A DNA stretch of 64,000 bases from Gambelia wislizenii (GCA_030847615.1 JAUMIR010000001.1:248623187-248687186), one strand, 5' to 3'. Positions 33,831 through 46,599 are shown, counted from the stretch's first letter. Notes: generated by a model from the sequence alone, not told the origin. Numbers and translations are program-made.

Positions 33831-35293
33831 TCATGAGTAACCTTGTGCTGGTCTGTTGGAAGTCAGGCAGTCGCATTGCAGTACACAGGCTGGATGGGTA
33901 ATTCATCTGATGGCAGTTGGTTAAATGGCTGGGTTGACTGTGGCTGTGTCCTCCTCTGTGGATGGAGGGGTAGTGAATCACATTCCTGTTCTTCCTGCCC
34001 TGCCTGTTCTGGAAGGGAGATTGGAAGAACCAATGCAGCATGGGAAGCGAAATGAGGATCACAAGCAAGCAATGATCCCGTCTCTTTAGTGAGGGAGGCC
34101 TTCTTTGGCTTAGGAGATGAGGTAGGTGGCAGTGAAGACTGTTTTTCCCTTGAACTAGGTTTGCACAGGGATGTTTGAGACCCCTGGAGTTAAATTGTAG
34201 ATGGGGGTGCATCTGCGGTATATTGCATTTTTGAAGGGGTGTTGGCTACAACTCGGGATTTCAAGGCTTCCTTGATTGTAAGTAGAGAGTCATCACTTTG
34301 GCTTTCATTGTCAGAGAAATCAGAAAAATGCACTGATAGTTTTCTGCGAGGGGGGGCTGATTTCAATGGGGCTGGATTGCTGTTAGATTGACTCAGGATG
34401 GTATCTCTCATCAGTTGTATTGTGGGAGTGTGTTCCCAAATTTCTGTGAGTTTTTCCTCTCAGTTTAATTACTTCTTGATTTATAGCCTGAGCTTCTTCC
34501 TTTGAGGTGTGTTTAGGTTCTCCCTCTTGGTGTGCAGAATTATTGCTTCTTTGTGTTATTGTTGCTGTTTTCCCTGTGATGAGGTCATGGACTGTCTCAT
34601 CCTTAAAAACTCTGTTAATTTCTATATAATGTGCATTCCAGAGGAAATTTCTTTTCCTTAACAGCCTGTTAGGAATATTTGCCTGGTTAAAGGTCAAAAA
34701 AATTCATTTAGTAGCTCTTGAGCTGGGTAAAAAGTGGCAGTCTAGTAAATCAATTGTTCTGCTGTGCATGTTTAAAAGTTGGGAAAGGTATCTCACAATT
34801 GACTTCTGGCTGTTCCACATATGGGCATTGTTATGTATTTGTAGCAGGAGCTGATTTTTCTGTAACACTCGGCAGTGATTAACTGCATCCTGTGACGTGT
34901 CAGGGCACATTTCCTCCAAATCTGCTACATTTTTAACCCTCTGTGTACCATATGGGTTTTGCCTTTGAAAAGCTTGTTGGGAAAGCTTGTTTGTAATGTC
35001 ATTTAGTCTTTGCAAAATAAGAATCAATGTCTCTCTATGGACAGTTTGCAGAAATCATAAAAGAGCTGAGCGCTGTTATTGTAGGGAATGCTGCCAAGCT
35101 CCAGGAGTTTGACTTTGTTATCAACTTGCTCTGGCCCATAATTTATATTTACACTTTGAGGAATTGAGGAGGCTGGTTTGTTTAGTTCAAGTGTCTGTGA
35201 TGGCTTAGGGAGTAAAGAAGGAGCTGTTGTTACAGATCTGTTACTCACGAGCTGTGTTGTCTCTGCCGCTGGGAAGAGTGAGTCAATCCTCAT
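33826..35293 (-). pseudogene. ORF1-like region of the Vingi/I-like LINE
   Basis: The minus strand carries a chain of overlapping open stretches (35293-35024, 35027-34704, 34697-34383, 34411-34190, 34212-33826) that look like one protein with small frameshifts. It is Gln/Asn/Ser-rich with no recognised domain. The position directly upstream of the endonuclease suggests an RNA-binding ORF1-type product, which is inference from position only. Confidence 0.6.
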
Positions 35294-35624
35294 CTGTTTT
35301 GGAGGATTCCTGATTGTCGTTATTACAGGGGCTCATCCGATTTCTTGCCATTGGATGGCATTTTTGAGGTATATGTAGGTGGAAATGCCAGATGTTAGTG
35401 GGAGGACAATTCAGAAGTTGTTAGTCCGTCGCCATCTTGCCCCTCCTCCCCACTAAACTAGACATTTCTCTGTTCTACTCATGAGGAGATGCAGTTCTGA
35501 GTCTCTGGATGTTCATGGGGCTGGGAGCCTGGCTCTTTGGCACAGTCTCTAGTGAACACCTCCTTAGATAGGATGTTCTCTCTCCCCCTCCCCCCCGATG
35601 TTGTCTCTCTTTGTTTTTCTCCCT

Positions 35625-36790
35625 CTGGGCTTCTCTACACTAGTGAAAAACCCCAAATCCACCCTGAATCTGGCCCGATAATGCCTCATGACATACAGCC
35701 TCACCCCCGAATCTGGTGCGATAATGCCACATGATGTACAGCCCTACCTGCACCAGACTCAGGGAATACCACCTTAATCCGGGTTTTAGAAAACTCAGTT
35801 TTCTCTGCAGTTTGCTTGAAACTCCAGAGAAAACTCTAGTGTGAACAATGCATCCGCACTGGATTTGGGGGGTGGGGAGGAGAGGAAGGAGAAGTGCTGC
35901 CTGAGGCGCCACTAATTTTCCCCCTCCTTGGTGCCACTTCCTCATTCCAAAGGCAGAGCCCCAATGCTAGTCACTCTGTCTGAGGTCAGCACTACTGGAC
36001 CACCATTGCAAGGCTATCTGCCCATTCTGACTTCAGATAGAGTGACTAGCTCCAGGGCTTTTCTGGCACAGACTTGCCTGTTCTGTGTCAAAATGACATT
36101 CCCATCCTGCCATCGCAAGACTTGCTGCCTGTTCTTACTTTAGGGAGAGTGACTATGGATGGTTTCACACTATAGGAAAAGAGATTCCACCTAAACATGA
36201 GGAAGAAATTCCCGATGGTAACAGCTGTTTGACAGTGGAGTACACTGCCTCAGAGTGTGGTGGAGTCTCCTTTGGAGGTTTTTAAGCAGAGTCTGGATGG
36301 CCATCTATCGGGAGTATTTTGATTGTATATTCCTCCATGGCAGGGGGTTGGACTGGGTGGCCCTCATGGTCTTTTCCAACTCTGTGATTCTATGACTAGC
36401 AGTGGATCTCTGCTTTCATGGAGCTCAGAGCAAGCGATTGTGTGCCAGAAAAGAAAAGCTCTGCTGCTAGTCGCTCTCTCTGAGGTCAGAATGACTGGTC
36501 TTCCCTACCTTCACAAAACTTGCCACCTGTTCTGACTTCAGAGAGAGTGATTAACACTAAGGCTCTGCTTTTACAGAGCTCAGGGCAAGTAATTGTGTGC
36601 CAGAAAAGCAAAGCCCCAGTGCTAGTGGCTTTCTCTGAAGTCAGAACAGGAGACGTAAGGTGCTGCAGTTAAATCTGAACTAGAATAGTCCGAATTTCAT
36701 GTCTTGCACTTCCAGGCCAAAGTAGTCCTCATTCATCCAGATTTTTACCCCCAGTGTTGACATGCCCTCTGCCTCATGGCCCCAAGGCAT
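35625..36790. repeat. Foldback DNA element with tandem palindromic units, split by a CR1 end
   Basis: Repeated blocks 'TAGTCACTCTGTCTGAGGTCAG' and the inverse 'TTCTGACTTCAGAGAGAGTG' alternate at 35965-36050, 36465-36560 and 36610-36640, along with 'GTGTGCCAGAAAAG' at 36440 and 36596. The outer part begins GGGCTTCTCTACACTAG and ends near GTGTTGACATGCCC, a likely terminal inverted pair. A CR1 tail occupies 36165-36397. Confidence 0.6.
36165..36397 (+). mobile_element. CR1 LINE 3' end
   Basis: 'GGAAAAGAGATTCCACCTAAAC', 'GTGTGGTGGAGTCTCC' and the terminal 'CAACTCTGTGATTCTATGA' are the canonical CR1 3' end. It interrupts the tandem foldback block. Confidence 0.92.
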
Positions 36791-36799
36791 TATTTATAA

Positions 36800-39604
36800 C
36801 ATCTGCACAGAAGCATCTTGAAGCTTCTTCCAGCTGGTCATTTTCATTGGTCAGTTATCTCTCATGGTCTCTAACGTTTCCCTGATGCTGACCACCCACA
36901 TAAAATGTGAAACTTTAAACTCAACACATTAACCCTTTGTTTACTCCCTTGGCTCTGTTGCCCAGATAATGGGAGCAGCCCATTATTACACATGATTTCT
37001 GATGGCTGTGGTAATCTGTGGACCTACGTCTTGTTCAAAAATAGCCAGTACATCCCAGTCAAAATTACATTTTCGAACACACCAGGTGTTAAATGCATTG
37101 ACAAAGAAGTATCCTGAATACCAACTTGTTCTTTTATTAACATAAGAGAACATTTTATGAGGTATTAGATCAGTGGTACCTGGCTTCTCAAAGATGTATA
37201 TATAGAAGTAATGGGAATAGTTGTTCAAAACAGCAGTGTGGGCAAAAAAGAGTGGATTTTATACATAGGGGGTGAATTGCCTGGTGTCTGTAGTTTTCTT
37301 CCAAACATATGATTCAGTTGTCTGCATCATATCATGCAGTATTAATCTTGCTTGATCCTTTAGAGGGACACATTCATGGCTGCAATTGACAATGTAATAA
37401 AGCTTAGGATGGGAGAACCCAGATTTTACTCTAGCCAATCCTACTGTGTAATTGTGTGTGTCTACCTACAACAGGAAAGGTGAGCAGCAGCTCCCTCCAG
37501 AATCCCTTATTGAGCATGCATGAAAGGCAAAAGAGGGAGAACAAATAAGCCTGCCTTACCAGCTCCTCTCAGTATGTTTTTTGTTTTTTAAAGGACATAA
37601 AAATCATAAGAAAGGTAGATGCTGGTGAAAGAAAGACTTGTCCTTGTATGCATTTTGGAAGAAGCTTTCAAGTAGTCTCTAGAAGTTGAAGATGTTTTTG
37701 TTCATGCAAGGCTCATTTGATCTGGTTGTTTCATTTCACATGTGCATATTGTTAGTTTTGGATAAAAAGTTTGCTGAAACTTACTCAACTGCTCTTCTTT
37801 TTTGTGGTGTAGGAACCTATTCCTATGCTTCCCATGTTATTTCTGCCTCTGGTACCAAAGTTTCTGCTAAAGAAGTAATGGCCAGGAACACATCTACTTC
37901 ATTAACTAAGGTATACCTGTACTGGAACCACAGTTGTTTTCTTTTCCTAGAGGCATTGAACCTCATGTTGTAGGTGTCAGTATTTCATAACCTCTTCCCT
38001 CTCTTTGTCTTCAATTCTACCCCTCCCTTCCCGCCCAATACTTCCACATCTATAATAAATGTATTCTTTTTCTCAGCCATGGTTATGGTTTGCATATTAT
38101 ATTCTATTTATCAGTTTGAATCTTAATGTCCCATAAGACTTTTCCTTCATCATTTTCAACTTTTTTTTTCAGGTTTATGTTCCCACCATTTCTTTGCCAT
38201 TTCTCCATAGATTCTAGTGTATCACTGTAGCCACTTTTTCATGGTGTTTATTTTATTCCGTTTGCAACATCTTGCTCTATGAAGTAATAGGTGGATCAGC
38301 TGTTTCATCTTTTTCTTTACACAGATGAGGTCATCATTTTCTTCATTATTATTATCATCTTCAGTATTTTGCCCTACATTATCTGTGGGAGGTGGGAGCA
38401 ATGACAATATTGACAGGATTAATGTGGCGAGGAAATGGTAAATAGATAGTGGGTTGAATCCAGACCTTGCCTTCTGTGAACAGAAAGGCTCTTTCCCTTA
38501 ATTGGAAAGCTTTTCAGAGAGATCCAGCTAGCTTAAGAGGATGGTGAAGTAAACGTGGTTCCCCCACTGCTATCTCTTTGTAGAGAAGGGGTGGACAATT
38601 CTTAGAGGCTGGAAGGGCTGCATTAGCCACAGAGGAGGGCTCCATCTCTACAAGAAATAATAAATGTTAATGCCCCTCCACCCATGAAGGGGCATGGGGA
38701 TAATTTTTACCATGTTTTAGGCCATTTTAGGTGCAAGATAGACCTTTTTTACAATAGAAAGTGGGCAGAAATGGCTGGGGTAGTGTTGGTGAAAATGACC
38801 TTCACAAAAATATTTGGGATTTAAAAAAAAACATTGGGGGCCCTGGGAGTCTGCATGCAGTCTGTGGGCCACATTTTGCTTATCCTGTTATAGAGGGATG
38901 GAAGTTTCTTTGCCTTATGCTTACCAGTCTACAGGTTTGTTGTTGTTGTTTTGTTTTGTTTTTAGAATTCACTGTTTTTGTTTTTTCAAGGTTGTAAATA
39001 AATGATCTAGTATGGGATCAACTTCATAATTCCCCCTAAGAAAAATTTAAGATTTGGACTTTCAGAAAGTTTCTGTTACAAGAGAATAAGCATGTAGCTT
39101 TAGAATTAAATAGATTTATTATGTAAAACAATCTTATGCATCCTGTAAAATAACCATTTCCTATCTAGGTACATTCTTTTTCATAACTTTAACAGAACAT
39201 ACACATTCCCTTCCTGAAAAGAACATTTTCCACACTTATAAGACACATGGTATTGTAGTATGCAACATAATTTTACCAATTTTTTGTAGTATATGTAGCA
39301 TGTTAAATCTCATATTTCATGTGATGAGGAATTTCACATATACAGAGCATTTATATATGTTCCAGTATTTAGTAGCATTTCAGCATTTCCAATACATTAT
39401 CATTGTTTCAGAGAGTATTTCTAACTCTTTATCAGTGAACTGGCATTTTATAGTAAACTCAGCGTGTTCTCATCTGTTGTAGGGATTACATATTAGTCAG
39501 GCAGCTTCTGTGTTTTGTTTTTGGCTCTGTCACTCACAGGTGACTGGTTCCTAACTACTGCAGTCTGAGAGTTTTTATAGCTGTTACAGATATATGCTTA
39601 TTTG
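36800..39604. other. Intronic DNA without recognised features
   Basis: No exon or repeat family is recognised between the foldback block and the DIRS element. A short Asp/Asn/Glu-rich open frame on the minus strand near 38.3 kb has no family motif. Confidence 0.4.
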
Positions 39605-39786
39605 CATCTTCTTTGTGGTCTCTGTGAATACACACAGTGGGTTACTCCTGCGCCTGTGCGGATAACTCGGAACCTTCTGGAATCTCTAGGCAGAACATTT
39701 TTTGATAAATTTTGGCGGTAACTCCGCCCATCCTATTGGTATCTATAAAGGCGCTCCCACCTAATTCCCCTCAGTTCCTTTCGTCC
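39605..39786 (+). repeat. DIRS left inverted terminal repeat
   Basis: Matches the reverse complement of about 47985-48145, with small differences. The outermost 35 bases (39605-39639) match the complement of 47807-47841 at 33 of 35 positions by eye. Confidence 0.9.
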
Positions 39787-40399
39787 ACCGCAAGAGCAGC
39801 ACGTAGGAACCGTTTTTCTCTAGAGTTCTTTCACTTTCAGTTTGCTTGGATTGACTCGGACTGTTCTGGACTACGATTTTGGATTTTCCTCTACTCTCTC
39901 GTGATTTATTGACTTTTGAGCGGGTCTGTTTTGACTCTTCTTTGCCTCACCCTTGGCTTCGGCATCGGACTCTGTTTTGACAACGACTTCGGACTGGTTT
40001 GGCTGTAGGCTGCCTCGACTATCAAAGATATCCCCTTTGATCATTCGGGCTTATTCAACAGGTCAACTGACGAGAAGTTGGAGTTTACTCAAAAAATGAG
40101 GACCACCACCAGAAAATACAGTATGCAGTCTGCCTCCTCCTCTGCATACCGGTCTAAGAATTGGTCTGGTTGGCAACCCTCCTAACCCCAGTCTTTCAGG
40201 AGGGGATATGCCCAACAGGCCACTCGTGCTCCCATTACCAGCAGGCTTCCCCAGCTGCGTCCTTGGTGAGAAGCCACCCATTATCATCCCCCATCAAAAC
40301 AGAGGGCCAAAGATCAGGGCAGAAGGAGATTCTGATCTGCCCCGCTTAAACATTCTCATTCTTCTTCCTAGACCTATCGCTTCGGAAGTTGCCCGTCTG

Positions 40400-41000
40400 C
40401 CTTCCAAAACACCTGGTCAAGATAGCATCAGACCATTGGGTACTCCACATTGTCCAGGAGGGTTACTGGATCGAATTTGATACACTACCGCTGACAGACC
40501 GCATCCAGAGAACACCGCCTTCCCTCCCCTCCTCAAGGAGGTGCAGATGTTGCTTCAGAAAGGTGGCATCAAACTACTGCACCCCGACCGTCAACACCGC
40601 TGCTTCTTTTCGAGGTGCTTCCTGGTCACCAAAAGGGGAGGTGGACTTTGGCCAATCCTCGACCTCCGAGGAGTGAACGAGTTCATTGCCCCAAGGAAGT
40701 ACAGGATGGTTACCCTGGGCACAATCCTTCCCCTCCTACAGCGGTACGATTGGTCCACTTCCATCGATCTCAAGGATGCGTAATTTCACATCGGGATCCA
40801 TCCAGCCCACAGACGCTTGCTGGACTTCCAGATTGGGGACTCTGCCTTCTAATTCCACGTCCTGCCTTTCGGCCTGCACAGCTCCGAGGGTGTTTACGAA
40901 GAGCATGGCGACAGTGGCAGCCTATCTCCGGCAACGGGGGATGGTCGTATTCCCCTACATCGATGACTGGCTCCTGGTGGCGGATTCTCAGCAGCAGCTT
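40400..41000 (+). pseudogene. DIRS reverse transcriptase, 3'-truncated by L1 insertion
   Basis: The plus strand reads PSKTPGQDSIRPL, a 'GYWIEFD' start, then LLQKGGIKLLHP, FFSRCFLVTKRGGGLWPILD with LRGVNEFIAPRKYRMVTL, then YDWSTSIDLKDA (first catalytic Asp). After a stop, HIGIHPAHRR and LPFGLH follow, then VFPYIDDWLLVADSQQQ, whose Y-x-D-D is the RT active site (about 40955). The frame is broken several times. The reading stops at a poly-T run that begins the L1. Confidence 0.88.
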
Positions 41001-41423
41001 CTTTTTTTTTATTACTCTTTATTAAAAAAAAGTAAAGTACATTAAAAACATTCACACACATACCAACATATATCTAATTCACAAAACACAACAACAACAA
41101 CCAAACACAAATAATAACACATTTTACAATAAATTACTACATTTACATACAAAATAACTTCCTTTTTGTCAAGGACCTGAATGTATTACTTCTGTCTTTT
41201 TAATCTTTTCTTTTCTATACATAATTCTATACATAGTTTTCTATACCTAATTCCATATATCTATATCTCCTTGATCTACACAGTGTTTAGTTATTGACAG
41301 GATTCCTTGTGCTTCTTTCCTCTTTTTCTATTTTCTTCTATTGCTTGTATCCTGTACTCATATTAGACAAGGTTTTTCCTTCCTTTATAGTTACTTTATT
41401 GTTTCACCTTTATATTCTTCCAG

Positions 41424-44400
41424 TTACTCAGTAAACCATATTGCTAAATATTCATTCCATTCAGATTTCCAAAAATCCGTTAGATTCTTCCACTCTTTCC
41501 TAAATTTATTAGTTGTCTTATATTTTACCCATGAAGTGAGTTGTTCCATTTTCGCTACCTCTTCCAATTTTATCATCCATTCCTCAATCTTTGGAGTTTC
41601 TTTTTGTTTCCAGTATCTAGCCCAGACTATTCTAGCTGTGGTGGTTATGAAGAAGGTCAGTTTTCTTAAGTCTTTTGGAACATTTCCCCCTACCATGCTT
41701 AATAAAAATATTTCTGGTTTAAGTCTAATATCAATTTTTAATATCTTTTTAGTATATTTATAAATATTTTCCAAAATTGTTTCACTTTCCTGCATGACTA
41801 CCACATATGGTAAAAATATCCCTCTGCTTCTCCACATTTCCAACATTTTACTTCTTTTTCTTTATAAATTTTTGCTAGTTTTTGTGGGGTCATGTACCAG
41901 CAATATAACATTTTATAACAGTTCTCCCTCAATTCCGTGCAAGCTGTATATTTAATATCTTTCTTCCATAATGTTTCCCAATCATCTAACTGTATATTGT
42001 GTTCAATATTTCTGGCCCATTTAATCATATATTCTTTGATGTATTCGGATTCTAATTCCAAGGTTAGCAAGATTTTATATGCTTTTGATATTTTTATTTC
42101 CTTTTGTTCTGTTATCACCTTATCTAATTTGGTTTGTTTCTGTTCTATTCCATAAAGCTTGATGTCCATTTTAAATCTTTCTACTATCTGTGCTGAAACC
42201 AGTTACACTCTATTTGGTCTTCCTTCAGTTTTGCACTCGTTTTTAAGCTAATTACGCTCCCTTGAAATTTTAACAAATCATGATATGTCCACCATATTTC
42301 TCTATTCCACATTTCTGTTCTGAATGCTTCCTGAGATGATACCCATAATGGAAACCCTCTATATAATTTTTTTCTTACCCTCTTCCAAACGCTCAACATT
42401 GCCTTCCTAATAATATGGTTCTTAAAACTTTTATCAATTTTATCCTTATCATACCAGCGGTATGCATGTAATCCAAATCTTGTATCAGCTCCTTCTAGTG
42501 TTATTATTCTATCATCGTTTAACAAAAAACCAGTGACATAACCAAGACAAAACTGAGGAATTGTAATATATTTTTAGATTCGGGACTCCCAAACCACCTT
42601 TATCTTTATCCTCCTGTAAAACTTTCCATTTTATCCTTGGTCTTTTGTTAGCCAATATAAATTTCGACAACTCTTTATCCCAGGTTTTAAATAGTTTATT
42701 GTTTCATAAGACTGGTAGGTTTTGAAATAGAAAGAGCATCTTTGGTAATACCATCATTTTAACCACTGATATTCTTCCCATTAATGATAAGTTTAATTTT
42801 CCCCATCTTTCAAGGTCCCCCTTTATTTCTTTCCAGGTTTTGTTATAGTTGTTTTCTATCAAATCTAAATTGTTTGTAATTTGTATTCCTAGATATCTTG
42901 GGGTTTTTTTGTATTTTATAATTTGTTATTTTCATAATTTCCTCTTGGTCTTTTTTGGTTAAGTTTTGACTATTATCAACATTTTTTCTTTATTTATTTT
43001 TATTCCAGATATTTCACCAAATTCCCGCAATTTTTCTTTAACATTTCTAATTGATATTAAGGGATTTTCTAAAGTTAACACCATATCATCTGCGAAAGCT
43101 GAAATCTTGTCTCTTAATCTTTACTCCCACAATTCCTTTGTCTTCTCTTATGTTCTTACATAATGTTTCTAGTGTCATTGTAAACAATAGGGGAGATAAG
43201 GGACATCCCTCTCTCACTCCCCTACTTATTTTTATCTTTGAAGTCTTTTGTCCATTAATTATTAATTGTGCTGTTTGCTTTTGATAGATTGCTGCTGCAC
43301 CCTGTATAAAGCTTTCCCCTAAATCGATCTTCTTCATTACTTCCTCCAAATATATCCATTTCACGCTGTCAAACGTTTTTTCAGCATCTAGGAATATCAA
43401 AGCAAGTTTTTTCTCAGAATGCTTCTTAAAATATTCTATAAGATTCAATATTCTTCTAATATTGTTTCTCATGTATCTTCCTGGTAGAAAACCCGTTTGA
43501 TCATGATCTATCCAATCTTTCAAAACTTTCTTTAATCTTTCCACTAGAACCGTTACATATATTTTATAGTCTGTATTTAACAAAGATATTGGTCTATATT
43601 TCTTCATTTCTTCCTGATCTTTATTTTCTTTTGGAATTAATACTATATTAACGTTAGTCCAGGAATTAGGTACTTCGCCCCCTGTCATAATGTTATTGAA
43701 TAGTTTCCATAGTGGTATCTTTAGTTGTTCCCATTCTTCAAAGTTTTTATTGCTTGTTCTACCTCTGTTATTGTAATTTTCTTATTTAGTTCTTCTTTTT
43801 GTTGTGGGCTTATTTTACACATGTTTAAAATTTCCAGATATTGCCGTACCTTTTCTGTTGTTTTGTTATTTAATTGTTCCTTGTGATTTGTATAGTATTT
43901 CTGAAAGGCTGTTCTTATTTTATCTTGATTTGTTATCACTTTCTCATTATCCTTTATTTTCAATATTTGTTGCTTCTCCTGAGTTTTTCTTACTTTATAT
44001 GCCAACCATTTCCCAAACTTATTGGTATGTTCATAGTACCGTTGTTTCACAAATCTTGTCTTCTTTTCTATTTCCTGTGCTATATCCATTTTATTTGACT
44101 TTGAAGAATTTTTATTTCATGTATTATTTTTCCATTTGCCAGATCTGTTCTTAATTCTTTCTCTTTCTGATTTAATGCGTCTTATATTTTTTGCATTTTT
44201 CTCTCATTTTCCTGGTTTTTTCACAATTTATTTGCATTAGTATTCCCCTGATCACTGTTTTACTTGCTTCCCATACATTCTGAAGCGACACTTCTCCTTT
44301 ATTTTCTTTAAAGTAATTCTTCAAAGGCACATTTATTCTTTGTTGTACACTTTCTTCTTGTATTAGTGTCTCTTTTAATCTCCAATCATAACTTTTCTTT

Positions 44401-45106
44401 CTTTCTCTTATTTTTAACCTTATCATGTTATGATCTGAGAATGTCCTTAGACATATTTCCATAGATTTTATATACCTGGCCATATTTTTAGATATCAAAA
44501 ACATATCGATACGCAAAAGAGACTTGTGCCTATCAAAGAAATATGTGTATTCTTTAGTATTGTTGTATAGATATCTCCACACTTCTATCATAGATGGATT
44601 CTCCATGAAATCAAAAAAAGATGTTGGTAATTTACCTTGTTTTTCTTTTATCTTTTTCCCTGATGATATGTCTTTGAGAGATTCCACTACCCCATTCCAA
44701 TTTCACAGGCCAATTATGCTATCAAAATCCCTTTCTAATTCTATTTTCAGGATGTCTCTATAAAATTTAGCTCTATTTTCTGATGGCGCATAACCCCTAA
44801 TATTAAAGTTTTCATATCCATGATATTCGTCTCTATTCCAATATATCTTCCTTTTACATGTCTTAATACTTCTTTGGCGTTTAAGTTCCTTTTTGCATAT
44901 ATCACAATACCTTTCTTTTTCTTTTCAATTGAGTTTATAAATTCTAGTTTCCTATTTCTTAGCAAGTCTTTATGTTTTCCCTTTATATGAGTTTCCTGGA
45001 TACATATTAAATCTGCATTGGTTTTTTCCAGGTAATGAAATACTTGATTTCTTTTATATGGGGAGTTCATCCCTCTTACGTTCCATGATATTACACTAAG
45101 TACCAT
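41424..45106 (-). pseudogene. L1 ORF2 (endonuclease-RT), frameshifted
   Basis: The endonuclease starts MVLSVISWNVRGMNSPYKR and continues DLICIQETHIKGKH; the end is near 44172. The RT has VNIVLIPKENKDQEEMKKYR, RPISLLNTDYKIY, DQTGFLPGRYMRNN, LIFLDAEKTFDSVKW (first Asp) and GVREGCPLSPLLF. A FADD active-site stretch follows just after a frameshift, near 43090. The C-terminal part (42525-41424) includes WYMTPQKLAKIY and a CWKCGEAEGYFYHMW Cys-rich motif. At least six frame breaks make it inactive. Confidence 0.9.
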
Positions 45107-45167
45107 TTTTTCGTTCTTATTAATTTTATAAAATTCTCTTTTATATCTGTATTTGTCCTCTATTCAT

Positions 45168-46060
45168 CTATCCCTCTTCTTCATCCTCTTCTTCTTTTCC
45201 ATCTTCATCCTCTAATTCTGATTCATTTCTTTCTTCTTCCATTTCTTCTTCTTCTACTTCTTTTTCGTCGTCTTGTAGTGTTATCTCATCTTCCTCCTTT
45301 TCCCCAACTATTTCTTTGTCACCTCTCATCTTCTCAATTTCTTCCTCTTGTTCTTCTCCTCCTCTCTTATTTCTTTTCCTTTTATCTTCCTTTAATAAGT
45401 CTTGTTTTTCCTGAGATTCTTTGCCATTTTTCCTTCTCTCTATAATTTCCATATCTTTTTCGTATTTTGTTAGGAAATCTTTTGCTTTTTTAACTGTATC
45501 TTGTACCTTCTTTGACAATAAGTAAAGGATATTCCTTCTACTCTTTCCCATCTGTATTGTATTCCTTTTTTCTGTAATTTAGATGTAATAAATTGATAGT
45601 CTTTCCTTCTTTTCAGTATTTCTGCCGGGATATCCTTATAGATTGCCAATTCTTCCTCTTTGACAATCAACTTTTTGTCATAATTTTTTCCCAAGATTTG
45701 ATCCCTTATCTTCCCTCTTATAAAATACACCACTATATCTCTTGGTACCTTCCTTTTTATAGCTACTTTTGAATTAATTCTAAAAATGTTATCCACCTCC
45801 ATTTCCATCCTTTCTGTAGAGATTTGTATATACTCTGCTAATCCTGGGATTAATCTTTCATATAAATCCTCCTCTTCTATTTCTGTCAGTCCTCTTATTT
45901 TTAGGCATTTTTCTCTTAGTCTCATTTGGGTTTCTAAATCTCTTTTCTGACTTTGTTCTTGTTCATTTCCCAAAAGCTCTGTTGTTTGTTCTAAATTTCT
46001 AGTTTTAACATTTAAGGTTTTAACTTTTCCACCTAAGTCCCCGTCCCTTCTCTCCCTCAC
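45168..46060 (-). pseudogene. L1 ORF1, 5'-truncated
   Basis: ORF1 of L1 forms trimers that coat element RNA. The visible part begins in a coiled coil (KTLNVKTRNLEQTTELLG, then EQSQKRDLETQMRLREKCLK) and continues into the RNA-recognition and C-terminal domains (IRGLTEIEEEDLYERLIPG, FRINSKVAIKRKVPRDIVVY, LAIYKDIPAEILKRRKDYQF). A frameshift near 45550 passes into a tail of Glu/Lys runs (45500-45168). The first ~13 codons of the open frame above 46060 belong to the host DIRS element, not L1. Confidence 0.82.
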
Positions 46061-46420
46061 TATGGACATCTGGAACTGGTGCATCAAAAGAGGTATCCTC
46101 CAATCCATCCACCTTCCAGGGGAGAATACTCTTGCCGACAGACTGAGCCGTTCCTCTTCGTCTGTTCACGAGTTGACTCTACATCGTTCAGTAGCACACC
46201 AGCTCTTCCGACTGGGCATCCCACTAATCAACTTCTTTGCAACCCTGGCCAAGAGTGTCGCCTCTTCTCTGCCAGGTCTCAGGTTCAAGGATCGAAAGGG
46301 GATAAGTTCCTTTTCCGATAGTCAGGACCTCTTCTGTACCTATTTCCGCCATTTCCACTGTTGATGCAAGTGGTGTCCAAGCTGCATCAGGACTGGTCGG
46401 ATGCAATCCTCCTTATGCCA
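46061..46420 (+). pseudogene. DIRS RNase H-like fragment
   Basis: The plus strand reads MDIWNWCIKRGILQSIHLPG followed by ENTLADRLSR. The 'IHLPG..N..AD.LSR' pattern marks the end of the RNase H domain in DIRS elements. Continuation text (HQLFRLGIPLINFFATLAKS) is the usual start of the next domain. Confidence 0.85.
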
Positions 46421-46599
46421 TGGTGGCCTTGACAACTGTGGTTTGCCCCTGTTCTTCGTCTGGCCCGTCGACGGTACCTACACCTTCTGTACCATCCGGA
46501 TCTATTGACCATCCAGAATGGCAAAGTCAGACACCCCGACGTTGAGACGCTGTGCATGACGGCCTGGAGGATACAGCCTTGAACCCGCTCTCTGATTTG

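Larger units (their letters stand above)
30546..35450 (-). mobile_element. Near full-length Vingi/I-like LINE with 12-bp target duplication
   Basis: This is an antisense (to KANSL1L) APE-type non-LTR retrotransposon. CACTAAACTAGA occurs exactly at 30534-30545 and 35451-35462, a perfect 12-bp target duplication. The 3' end is a (AGAAT)n-type tail (30541-30566 on the plus strand). Order on the minus strand: ORF1-like part (35293-33826), endonuclease (about 33830-32776), RT (32445-31642), and a C-terminal domain ending in a CPCNSGQIETTEHVLLQCSY Cys/His motif (31617-30721). The clade call (Vingi of the I group) is from recalled similarity and could be another APE clade. Confidence 0.85.
41000..46060 (-). 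mobile_element. L1 LINE, antisense, inserted in DIRS
   Basis: A poly-T (41001-41012 on the plus strand) marks the poly-A tail. The order on the minus strand is ORF1, a roughly 60-base gap, then ORF2. The 5' end lies inside ORF1, so the copy is 5'-truncated with no 5'UTR. No target duplication is visible, and about 0.8 kb of DIRS RT/RNase H is missing at the insertion point. Confidence 0.9.

Noticed and set aside
45168..45551. Acidic Glu/Lys-rich 127-codon frame as a separate gene
   Set aside because: It sits at the end of L1 ORF1, just before ORF2, and continues ORF1 after a frameshift.
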